Assembly: GCA_041398005.1 (NCBI GenBank)
Contig: JAWKVP010000010.1
Span: 1 to 64,000, forward strand
DNA length: 64,000 nt
Source: JAGREO01 sp020446285
Lineage (GTDB): Bacteria; Pseudomonadota; Alphaproteobacteria; Geminicoccales; Geminicoccaceae
Direction: 5' to 3'
Part shown: positions 35,984 through 43,560 of the stretch, piece after piece
How the letters are laid out: each line of letters opens with the position of its first letter
How positions within the stretch are numbered: the stretch's first letter is position 1
Made by a program: the position numbers and the translations under genes
Notes under the pieces: generated by a model
Databases searched by the model: none
Seen by the model: the letters and a program-made list of their open reading frames with translations, nothing else
Told to the model about the DNA's origin: nothing

Positions 35984-38521
35984 ATGCCCCTGCCAGACGA
36001 CAGTCATGTTCGCGATACCGCGACCGGAACACGGAATGCCGGTGGTGGCAGCCCGAAGGCCGGACCCGTCATGGCCGTCGGGCTTTTCGCGAAACTCCTC
36101 CTGCTTCTCGTCCCGGCGTTCACCCTGCCGGCGGCGGCGGGACTCTGGTGGCTTGCATCCGCCGACATCAAGGCCGGTCACGACCGGCTGACGGCGCGTA
36201 TCGGCAATGCCGCGGCACGGGTCGCGGGGGCGATCGAGAACCACCTCCTCGACGGCTACGGCATCGACGAGACCGGTCTTGCGGAAGCGCTCATCGGCAC
36301 GCTGATGTCGGATCAGGCGGTGCGCTGCGTCGAGATCGTCGGCCATGACGATCGCGAGATCCGTCTTGCGGCACCGCCGGGCATCGGTTGCAGGGGACAG
36401 GTGATCGAGACCGTGGTCGAGATCCCGATCCTCGCTGACGAGGAACACGATCTTCTCGTCCATCTCTCGCTCGCCGAGATCCGCGAGGCCCGGCGCTCGC
36501 GCCGCGAACTTTCGATGATCATGCTGCTCGGCGGTCTCGCCATTGCCATCGCCGCCACCTGGGTAGGGTTCCGGCTGATCGTCGGCCGGCCGCTCGCACG
36601 CTTTCTCGTGGCGATCCGGCAAAGCGGGGCCGGCGACGGTCCGGGTCTCGTCGACCATGCCGCCCGCGACGAACTCGGCCAGGTGGCACGCGCGTTCAAT
36701 GCCATGCAGGAAAGCCTTGCCGCCGAAAGCTTCAGGCTGCGCACGGCCCTTGCCCGCATCGACCGGATCTACAATGCCACCCCCGCCCTGCTCTGTACCG
36801 TCAGCCGCGACGGCGATCTCGTCAGCGTCAGCGATCACTGGCTCCGGGCGACGGGCTATCGCCGCGAGGATGTGATCGGCCGGCCGCTCGAGGCGTTTCT
36901 CGCATCTTCCACAACCACCCTGTTCGACGAAGCGGTGCGCCGGCCGCTGCGTCTCGGCGAGCCCATCGCCGACGTGCCGCTCATGCTCTGCCGGCATGGC
37001 GGTGCCACGTTCGACATCCTGCTTTCCGCCATCCCCGACAGCGGCGATGATGCGGATGGCGGCGGGCGGACCGCGCTTTGCGTGATCAGCGACGTGAGCG
37101 CGCTCAAGGATGCCGAGCGGCGGCTGGAGAAGCTCGCGCTCACCGATCCGCTCTCGGAACTGCTCAACCGGAGGGGCCTGCTCGAGAGCCTCGACGGGTT
37201 CCTCGCACAACCACGGGTTCCGGGCGCCCTTTCGGCGGCGCTCTTCATCGATCTCGACGATTTCAAATGGATCAACGATACCTACGGTCACGAAGCCGGC
37301 GACCGGCTTCTGGTCACCGCCGCCGAACGCCTGCGCGAATCGGTACGCGGCGGTGACATGGTGGCGCGCATCGGCGGCGACGAGTTTGCCGTGATCTGCC
37401 GCCGGCTGGAGAAGCTCGCCGACACCGAACGGCTCGCCGCGCGCATCATCACGAGGTTCAGGGAACCGTTCCCGCTCGGTCCGGCGGTGGGCCATGTCAG
37501 CGCCAGCATCGGCATCGCCGTGATCGAGGACCATCACAGGAGCGCCGACGAGGTCCTGCGGCTCGCCGATCTTGCAATGTACAAGGCCAAGCAGTCGGGC
37601 AAGGCGACCTTCGCCATCTACAGCGAGACTCTCGACCGCAAGGTTCACAAGGCCGCGGCGATCCGCGAACGGGTGCGTGCCGGCCTCGCAGAAGGTCATT
37701 TCAGACTGGATTTCCAGCCGGTCATCGATATCGTCGACGGCCGCCCGGTGGGCTGCGAGGCGCTGATGCGGCTCGAGACGCCGGGCGACGAGCCGGTGAG
37801 CCCGGACCTGTTCGTGGCCGCCGCCGAGGAAACCGGGCAGATCGGCGAACTCGGCAGGCTCGCGCTCGAGCAGGGAGTGGACGCCCTCGCCGCACTCTCC
37901 GCGCGTCCCGGCCATTGTGGCCATGACGACGGTTTCTTCATGACCGTCAACATCTCGCCCAGGGAGCTCGACGACCGGCTCGGGCCGACCATCGACAGGC
38001 TGTTCGACGGCCGGTCACATCTCGTCGGACGGCTGGTGCTGGAGATCACCGAGACCACGCTCCTGCAGCGCTCCGACGGCATTGCCCGGCGGCTCGTCGA
38101 GCTGAACGGGCGCGGCCTGCGCCTGGCGCTCGACGATTTCGGCACCGGCTACTCCTCCTTGAGCCATATCCAGAACTTCCCGGTGGACATCATCAAGATC
38201 GACCGGAGTTTCATCACCCGCCTCGACGGCGAGGGCTATGATCGCCAGCGGGCCATGGCGATGATCCGCGCAACGGTGAGCATGGCCCACGATCTCGGCA
38301 TCCGCGTGGTTGCCGAGGGGGTGGAACGCGAGAGCATGCTCGGCGCACTCAAGGAGTGCCGGATCGATCTCGCCCAGGGCTTCCACTATGCAAGGCCGAT
38401 GCCCTTCGACGACCTCGCCGCCTGGCTCGACAGGCATGCTCCCGGCCGAACGATGCCACCTGCGCCGAAAGGAAATGCGGCCGGAACTGACGGAGCCCGG
38501 ATTCAGTCGCCTTCGGCGTAA
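35984..38521 (+). CDS. Membrane GGDEF-EAL protein with HAMP and PAS (cyclic di-GMP turnover)
   Basis: The 845-residue protein has a first helix (about 34-56), a periplasmic sensor of about 120 residues and a second helix (about 178-198). A HAMP domain and a PAS domain (about 265-375) follow. The GGDEF domain (about 390-550) has intact GGDEF plus an inhibitory-site RGGD five residues before it. The EAL domain (about 570-825) has intact EALMRLE and DDFGTGYSS. Both synthesis and breakdown of c-di-GMP are thus possible. It stands at the end of the pilus-like operon, whose ATPase carries a c-di-GMP-binding MshEN domain. Its 3' end overlaps the convergent VOC gene by 19 bases. Confidence 0.94.
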   Translation: MPLPDDSHVRDTATGTRNAGGGSPKAGPVMAVGLFAKLLLLLVPAFTLPAAAGLWWLASADIKAGHDRLTARIGNAAARVAGAIENHLLDGYGIDETGLAEALIGTLMSDQAVRCVEIVGHDDREIRLAAPPGIGCRGQVIETVVEIPILADEEHDLLVHLSLAEIREARRSRRELSMIMLLGGLAIAIAATWVGFRLIVGRPLARFLVAIRQSGAGDGPGLVDHAARDELGQVARAFNAMQESLAAESFRLRTALARIDRIYNATPALLCTVSRDGDLVSVSDHWLRATGYRREDVIGRPLEAFLASSTTTLFDEAVRRPLRLGEPIADVPLMLCRHGGATFDILLSAIPDSGDDADGGGRTALCVISDVSALKDAERRLEKLALTDPLSELLNRRGLLESLDGFLAQPRVPGALSAALFIDLDDFKWINDTYGHEAGDRLLVTAAERLRESVRGGDMVARIGGDEFAVICRRLEKLADTERLAARIITRFREPFPLGPAVGHVSASIGIAVIEDHHRSADEVLRLADLAMYKAKQSGKATFAIYSETLDRKVHKAAAIRERVRAGLAEGHFRLDFQPVIDIVDGRPVGCEALMRLETPGDEPVSPDLFVAAAEETGQIGELGRLALEQGVDALAALSARPGHCGHDDGFFMTVNISPRELDDRLGPTIDRLFDGRSHLVGRLVLEITETTLLQRSDGIARRLVELNGRGLRLALDDFGTGYSSLSHIQNFPVDIIKIDRSFITRLDGEGYDRQRAMAMIRATVSMAHDLGIRVVAEGVERESMLGALKECRIDLAQGFHYARPMPFDDLAAWLDRHAPGRTMPPAPKGNAAGTDGARIQSPSA

Positions 38522-38898
38522 CAGACCGCCTGCAGCTTGTTGCCGTCGATATCGCGGACATAGCAGGCGTAGTAATTGTCTGCGTAATGCGGGCGGAGAC
38601 CGGGTTCGCCCTCGTCGCTGCCGCCCTGGGCAAGAGCCTGTTGGTGAAAGGCGCGGACCATCTCGCGGGTTTCGGCGACGAGCGCCAGATGGCTGCCATT
38701 GCCGACCGTCGCCGGCTGGCCGTCGAACGGATGCTGGACGTAGATGACGGGACCGCTTGCGCCCTTGCGATAGGCCGGAGGCTTGCCCGCGGGCTTGGGC
38801 AGGCGTGACCAGCCGAGCGCACCGAGCACGGCATCGTAGAACCCGCCGGCCCGCACCGGATCGTTGCTGCCGAGCGTGACGTGACTGATGGACGGCAT
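38503..38898 (-). CDS. VOC (glyoxalase/bleomycin-resistance) family protein
   Basis: This 131-residue single-domain vicinal-oxygen-chelate protein starts MPSISHVTLGSNDPVRAGGFYDAVL. Candidate metal ligands are His6, His67 in GSHLALVAE and a C-terminal Glu. The segment DNYYACYVRDIDGNKLQAVC is typical of the glyoxalase-like subgroup. Substrate is unknown. ATG 38898 has GGAGA upstream; the open frame could start 12 codons earlier. It converges with the GGDEF-EAL gene. Confidence 0.85.
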   Translation of the reverse strand: MPSISHVTLGSNDPVRAGGFYDAVLGALGWSRLPKPAGKPPAYRKGASGPVIYVQHPFDGQPATVGNGSHLALVAETREMVRAFHQQALAQGGSDEGEPGLRPHYADNYYACYVRDIDGNKLQAVCYAEGD

Positions 38899-38971
38899 CA
38901 CTGTTTCTCCATTTGTTTTCATGACAATGAACAAACAGGTTCGTCCATGATGTCAACACGCTTTCAAGGTA

Positions 38972-39274
38972 TCAGTCGGGCAGGCTGGTGACGATGCAGA
39001 GGCTGTCGCCGAGATGGGTGATGACCAGCGAGGTGGCCTGTTCGCCACGGCGGCGGAGCTGCAGGGTGCTGTCCTTGAGCAAGGGGCCCATGTTGAGGCC
39101 TTCGAGGCCATGCTGTTCGAGCACCATCCGCCCCTCCTGCCAGCATTGCACGCGCAGGGGCGCGTTGCCGCCCACGGATTGCAGCCCCTGCGCCGGGCGG
39201 ACCTTGTCGATTCCGGCAAGAGACGTGCCGGCGAGCAGCATGGTGAGGACGAATGCGGTGACGCAGGCTTTCAT
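38972..39274 (-). CDS. Small exported protein of unknown function
   Basis: This 100-residue protein has a signal peptide (MKACVTAFVLTMLLAGTSLAG). The mature part of about 80 residues has two cysteines (VQCWQEGRM and SLCIVTSL) that could pair. No family is recognised. It is divergent from the DUF2807-like gene, sharing a short promoter region; both are exported. Confidence 0.65.
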   Translation of the reverse strand: MKACVTAFVLTMLLAGTSLAGIDKVRPAQGLQSVGGNAPLRVQCWQEGRMVLEQHGLEGLNMGPLLKDSTLQLRRRGEQATSLVITHLGDSLCIVTSLPD

Positions 39275-39386
39275 TTTCGGGCCCTTTCCGGTTCACTGTC
39301 AGACCGGTCGACAACGGGACCGGCCAGGGGAGACGTCGTTCATGATCATCGACACGAACATCCGCGACGCAAGGAGCGAACGATCC

Positions 39387-40178
39387 ATGCAACGGCTTGC
39401 GGCCGGATGGTGTTCGATCGCCGGGCTCGTGTCCGGCCTGCCGGCGATGGCGGTCGCCGCCTCGCTCGAGGCCGGGGATTTCGCGATCAGCCATGCCGCC
39501 ATCGAGGGCTTTTCCGGCGTGATCGAGGTGGAGACCGTCGAGGAGGGTCTCGCGAGCCTCGTGATCGATGCCGGGGACGACATGCTGGACGATTTCGAAC
39601 TGATCCAGAACGACGATGAGCTTCTCGTCCGGGCGCCGGAGACGAAGGGGCCGGTGAGCGTGGTCACGGGCGATATCCGGGGCGATGTGACGATCAACGG
39701 CCGGCGCTACGGGCCGGAGGATCCGCTTCCCGAACCCGCGCGGATGCGGCTGACACTGGTGCGCGGCACGAGCCTCGACATCACGGGTCTTTCCGGAGAG
39801 GCCCGTCTGGACGATCTCGACGCACCGCTTCATGCCGAGCTCCTTTCGGCGACACTGCGTGGCGGCCGCGTCAGCGAGGCGGTCATCCGTATCGAGGGCA
39901 GCGGCCGGGCCGAACTCGCGGCCATCGACGGCGATGCCTGGCTGAGCATTCCGGGATCGGGCTCGATCCGGGTGGAAGGCGGCAAGATCGGCGCGCTGAT
40001 GGTCGAGATCGACGGTGCGGGAAGCATCGAGGTGCTGGGACATGCGGGCTCGGTCGAGGGGGCCGTGCGCGGCGCCGGCGACATCCGCCTCGGCACGCTC
40101 GAAAACGCGCCGCGCATCGAGATCACCGGCATCGGCCGGGTGGTGACGGGCATCCATCCCGACCGGCCCGCCGACTGA
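39387..40178 (+). CDS. Exported DUF2807/GIN-domain-like beta-helical protein
   Basis: The protein has 263 residues with a signal peptide (MQRLAAGWCSIAGL ... AVAAS). The rest is short beta strands with recurring SGxGxIxVEGG / IDGAGSIEVLG / VRGAGDIRLG units, as in putative auto-transporter adhesin head (GIN, DUF2807) domains. AAGGAG lies about 10 bases before ATG 39387; ATG 39342, also with a good site, would add 15 residues ahead of the signal peptide. A surface-adhesion role is possible but unproven. Confidence 0.7.
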   Translation: MQRLAAGWCSIAGLVSGLPAMAVAASLEAGDFAISHAAIEGFSGVIEVETVEEGLASLVIDAGDDMLDDFELIQNDDELLVRAPETKGPVSVVTGDIRGDVTINGRRYGPEDPLPEPARMRLTLVRGTSLDITGLSGEARLDDLDAPLHAELLSATLRGGRVSEAVIRIEGSGRAELAAIDGDAWLSIPGSGSIRVEGGKIGALMVEIDGAGSIEVLGHAGSVEGAVRGAGDIRLGTLENAPRIEITGIGRVVTGIHPDRPAD

Positions 40179-40219
40179 TCCGCCGGCCCCCCACGGCGTG
40201 ACACGCAGCAGCATGGCAT

Positions 40220-41749
40220 TCAGCGCACCACACTGACCAGAAGCCGTGCCTCGCTCAGATAGCGGCCGTCCAGTTCACGGAAACTCGCCACCACCTCGTC
40301 GAGCGAGCCGGCCGGAAGCGGCGCCAGATCCTCGCCATCGAGAAAGCGGGCGCGGGCGATGGGCTCGCGGCTGGCGATGCAGGCGATTTCCTCGGTGACA
40401 CCGGCGCGCTCGGGAACGATATCGAACGGCACACCCGGGCCGGGCACGGCGAAGAAGCCGCCACCGGCGATGCGCGCATCGTCCTGGAAACGGTTGGGAA
40501 AGATCCGTGCGATGCTGCCGGTGCCGTCACGATAGAAACAATAGGCATAGGCATCGGTGGTGGGCCGCAACTGGACCTGCAGCTTTTCGCCCGGACGATA
40601 GCGGGGACTGGCGCCGCGCACGGTGGTCAGGTCGAGTTCGAGCAGGCGCTCGGGGCGCAGGCTCGCCACCTCGAGACGCGCCGGCGGTGCCTCGGCATCC
40701 GGCTCGCGGCCGAGTGCCAGATCGCCGGCGATGAGCGACTGGTAGAGATCGAAATCGATGCGCCCGGAGGCGAGCAGCCCGCTCGATGCCTGATAGCTGC
40801 CGATGGCCTCGCGCAATTCGGCATTCATCGTCCCGTCGATGCTGCCGGTATAGAGCCCGAGCCCGCGCAGGGCACGCTGGGTGAAGGAAATCCGCTCCCT
40901 CCCGCCCATGGCCGCAAACCAGTCGCGCGCCTCGGCGACCACCGCCGGATTGGTCTGCTCGATCTCCAGGCAGCGCCAGTAGGGCACCTGGGTGAGCTTG
41001 CCCATGGTCTCGATGGCGGAAAGCTCGATCAGCGAGCGCACGGCCGAATGCAGGCCCTCGGTATTGTTGAAGGTGAGATTGAAGGCGAGCCCGGCCTTTC
41101 TGATCTGCCCGCCGGCATCGCCGGAGAGCCCGCTGCGGCGGACCGAGATCAGATTGTTGGCGGACAGCCCCGGAATGATCTGGCGGGTGATGAGATCGCC
41201 GACATTGAGATCGACCGCGACGACGGAAATCACCTGATCGGTGGAAACGCCGAGATCGAAATCGGGAAAGGCCACCGAACCGGCGGCTGCTTCCGAGACC
41301 ACGCCTTCGTCGAACTGGCTGATGGCGCCGCGAATATAGTAGTTCGGCACGACGAACCGGTCGGTGAAGCCGACGAGCTGCTGCAGCGCGTTGACGTCGA
41401 ACTGCTGCTGGTCGAAATCGACGAAGCGCAGCGCGCCGCTCTTGACCGACATGCGCGACATGGCCGAGATCAGCATCTCCTTGGTGCCGGTGCTGATCTC
41501 GCCGGTGGCATCGGGCAGGCCCTGGCTGGTGATGACGATATTGTTCTTGCCGAAGGCGAGGAAGAGATCGTCCATGCAGGCGAGCGCCTCGGTGAAGCCT
41601 GTGACATTGCGCTGCGGCAGGGTCTTGGGCTGTGCGACCACCGGCGCCTTTTCAGCCGGTGTGAAGGCACAGGCACTGGCGAGAAACGATCCTGAAAGTG
41701 TCAGCATCCGCAGCATTCTGCGCAGGTTCTTCGAGAGTTTCATCGACAT
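40220..41749 (-). CDS. CsgG/HfaB-family lipoprotein fused to peptidoglycan-binding and DUF4384-like domains
   Basis: The 509-residue protein has a lipoprotein-type signal ending at a cysteine (SGSFLASACAF). About residues 50-275 form a CsgG-type domain (curli pore family), with FGKNNIVITSQG, FVVPNYYIRGAISQFDEG and DLITRQIIPGLSA. Residues ~285-335 look like a peptidoglycan-binding domain (LGLYTGSIDGTMNAELREAI). The C-terminal ~380-470 is DUF4384-like (PGEKLQVQLRP ... YCFYRDGTGSIARIFPN). ATG 41749 follows AAGGA; 41743 is also possible. It is last in an operon with a small secreted protein and a 36-residue-repeat protein, the arrangement expected of a curli/holdfast-type fibre secretion system. 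It is probably an outer-membrane channel anchored to the wall. Confidence 0.8.
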   Translation of the reverse strand: MSMKLSKNLRRMLRMLTLSGSFLASACAFTPAEKAPVVAQPKTLPQRNVTGFTEALACMDDLFLAFGKNNIVITSQGLPDATGEISTGTKEMLISAMSRMSVKSGALRFVDFDQQQFDVNALQQLVGFTDRFVVPNYYIRGAISQFDEGVVSEAAAGSVAFPDFDLGVSTDQVISVVAVDLNVGDLITRQIIPGLSANNLISVRRSGLSGDAGGQIRKAGLAFNLTFNNTEGLHSAVRSLIELSAIETMGKLTQVPYWRCLEIEQTNPAVVAEARDWFAAMGGRERISFTQRALRGLGLYTGSIDGTMNAELREAIGSYQASSGLLASGRIDFDLYQSLIAGDLALGREPDAEAPPARLEVASLRPERLLELDLTTVRGASPRYRPGEKLQVQLRPTTDAYAYCFYRDGTGSIARIFPNRFQDDARIAGGGFFAVPGPGVPFDIVPERAGVTEEIACIASREPIARARFLDGEDLAPLPAGSLDEVVASFRELDGRYLSEARLLVSVVR

Positions 41750-41887
41750 GGCTCCGTCCTTTTCGCCCCCTGTTTCCACGCACAGACTGACAGGCGGACC
41801 GCAAGGCGGCTGTGCCGCCGGTCACCCCCGACCCGGGAGGCCGGTGATCCCCGACACACCCGGCACCGGACGGCACCGGCAGGAGCA

Positions 41888-42220
41888 TCAGCGACAGTTG
41901 CGCGGGGCGTTGATGATGTCGCCCTGAATGACGATCACCTGATCGCGCGGGTTGCGGGCGCCGGGCTGAACGGTGCCGATCTCGAGGCCGCCGCAGCCGG
42001 TATTGGCGATGTCGCCGCGCCCTCCGCCCCTGCCGCCGCCTTCCTGCTCCGCCTGGATCTGCCAGGATTTGGCGATCGCCCGCTGGATCTTCGCTCCCTG
42101 TGCCGGCCCCACATGCTTTCGCTGGTTGTACTCCTTGCCGATACCCGTATCCGGCAGTACCGCAATCGCCGAAACGATGAGGGCGGCGATGAGTTTGCTC
42201 GGGAACGAACCTGTCTTCAT
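41888..42220 (-). CDS. Small secreted protein of curli/holdfast-like operon
   Basis: The 110-residue protein has a signal peptide (about 1-28). A short basic segment (YNQRKHVGPAQGAKIQRAI), a Gly/Arg-rich hinge (EGGGRGGGRGD) and a C-terminal strand-rich part with two cysteines (TGCGGLEIG and a final RNCR) follow. GGAG precedes ATG 42220. It lies between the repeat protein and the CsgG-like gene in one operon; position suggests an HfaA-, CsgE- or CsgF-like accessory or a minor fibre subunit. No sequence-level family assignment is possible by eye. Confidence 0.7.
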   Translation of the reverse strand: MKTGSFPSKLIAALIVSAIAVLPDTGIGKEYNQRKHVGPAQGAKIQRAIAKSWQIQAEQEGGGRGGGRGDIANTGCGGLEIGTVQPGARNPRDQVIVIQGDIINAPRNCR

Positions 42221-42324
42221 GACGGTCTCCGGATGAAAAAAGGGGATGGCAGGCCCCTGGCCCACCATCCGAGTTGGAGCGAGAAAGAAAGGAAGAAGAA
42301 AGAGAGAGAAACCGTTCGCCGGCC

Positions 42325-43065
42325 TCAGCAATTGCTGCCGAGCGAGCCGATCGAGGTGCAGGCATCGGCGAGGAAGCCGCCGGAGGTCGTGACCGCGCCG
42401 AGCACCGTCGTGTTCTGGGTGGCGTTGCCGCCGATGCTGGCATTCTCGACCTTGCCGATCTCGGTCGTCGCCTTGCCGAGGAAGCCGGCCGTGTTGACCA
42501 CGGCACCGCCGACGAAGGTCGACTGGTTCAGATTGCCGGAAATGTCGCTGTCCTCGACCGAGCCGATATCCACGCGGCCGGCGCCAAGGAAGCCCGCATT
42601 GTTGGTGACCGCACCCACGACCATGGTGCTCTGGTTCAGATTGCCGTCGACACTGGTATCCTCGACATTGCCGATATTGGTCTCGGCACTGGCGAGAAAG
42701 CCTGCGGTGCTGTTGACCGCACCCAGAACCGTGGTCGACTGGTTCAGATTGCCCTGGACATCGACCCCCTCGACCCGGCCGACATTGGTCTCGGCACTGC
42801 CAAGGAAGCCCGCCGTTGCGCCGACCTGACCGCCGACGAAGGTGTTCTGGTTCAGATTGCCGTCGATACTGGTGTCTTCCACCGACCCGACCCGGACCCG
42901 GCTCTTGCCGAGAAAGCCGGCGGTGCTGTTGACCGCACCGACGACCGTGGTCGACTGGTTGGCGGTTCCGCCGATGGTCACCCCACCCGCCGTCTGCGCC
43001 TGGGCCGAGGCGGCCATGAGAGCGATGGCGGAAATACCGGCGAGAGCGAAAGCGACGTTACGCAT
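42325..43065 (-). CDS. Secreted protein of six 36-residue repeats, candidate amyloid/fibre subunit
   Basis: The 246-residue protein has a signal peptide (residues 1-23, ending SAQAQ). From residue 31 to the last residue it consists of six contiguous repeats of exactly 36 residues. The consensus is (I/V)xGNxNQ(S/N)TxVxGAV, then xxTAGFL, then five to six variable residues, then (I/V)GxVExxx. The Asn/Gln/Ser/Thr/Gly ladder resembles curlin-type or beta-solenoid repeats (two ~18-residue coils each). The last repeat carries the only two cysteines, one being the C-terminal residue. AAGGACAAGG precedes the ATG. Operon position before a CsgG-type pore supports a secreted fibre or adhesin role (inferred). 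Confidence 0.8.
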   Translation of the reverse strand: MRNVAFALAGISAIALMAASAQAQTAGGVTIGGTANQSTTVVGAVNSTAGFLGKSRVRVGSVEDTSIDGNLNQNTFVGGQVGATAGFLGSAETNVGRVEGVDVQGNLNQSTTVLGAVNSTAGFLASAETNIGNVEDTSVDGNLNQSTMVVGAVTNNAGFLGAGRVDIGSVEDSDISGNLNQSTFVGGAVVNTAGFLGKATTEIGKVENASIGGNATQNTTVLGAVTTSGGFLADACTSIGSLGSNC

Positions 43066-43560
43066 GATCCTTGTCCTTTCCGTGACGATCTGTTCTTCGA
43101 TCTCTCGGAACCCCCCGTCCCGAGTACGCAAGGACTGTCCCACGATCCCGCAAACGCCGGGGTGACACGGGTCACAGGCCCCCCGCAGCCTGTGACAAGG
43201 GTCACCGGAGGGAATGGTCTTCACGAAAGACGGAACCACAGCCGAACCCTGAACGAAATCTCCAAGGACCAACCGCACCGGTCGCCGGATTCTTCCGCTT
43301 TTCGGGAATCCTGCCTGAAAACGGACTGGTTGGAGAGCGGCATTGCCGGAACACTCGCCTGTGCTTGTGCGGTCATGCCTCTTGCCCAACGCTGCGGTTT
43401 CCCGCATGAGCCCGGTGGCCCCCTTTTCCGATGTCGCCGGAAAGGGCATGCATGGCTCGTGTGCCCGGGCGGCCTGCATGTGTGTGACGGAACATCCGAT
43501 GTTTCGTCCGCAGCGGGTTCGCACCCGGTTTGTTCAACAAAAGCGGAAGAGTGGATTTCG
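43066..43560. other. Divergent promoter region between fibre operon and glycosyltransferase operon
   Basis: This 495-base stretch has no credible gene; an open frame continuous with the downstream membrane protein runs through it antisense to the repeat gene but lacks coding character. It contains the twin operator-like sites at 43161-43206. No clear -35/-10 pair was identified. Confidence 0.6.
43161..43206. promoter_or_regulatory. Twin CRP/FNR-like operator sites in a large inverted repeat
   Basis: GGTGACACGGGTCACA (43161-43176) and TGTGACAAGGGTCACC (43191-43206) each fit TGTGA-N6-TCACA with one base changed. The two are mirror images, centres 30 bases apart, so they also form a long hairpin. 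They lie 96-141 bases upstream of the fibre-operon start. A CRP/FNR-type regulator is a plausible binder. Confidence 0.55.

Noticed and set aside
35507..37924. Minus-strand open frame of 805 codons opposite the GGDEF-EAL gene
   Set aside because: Shadow of a well-supported plus-strand gene.
42274..43560. Upstream extension of the membrane glycosyltransferase to 995 residues
   Set aside because: The extension is antisense to the 36-residue-repeat gene and mirrors its periodicity; the protein family begins at ATG 43561.
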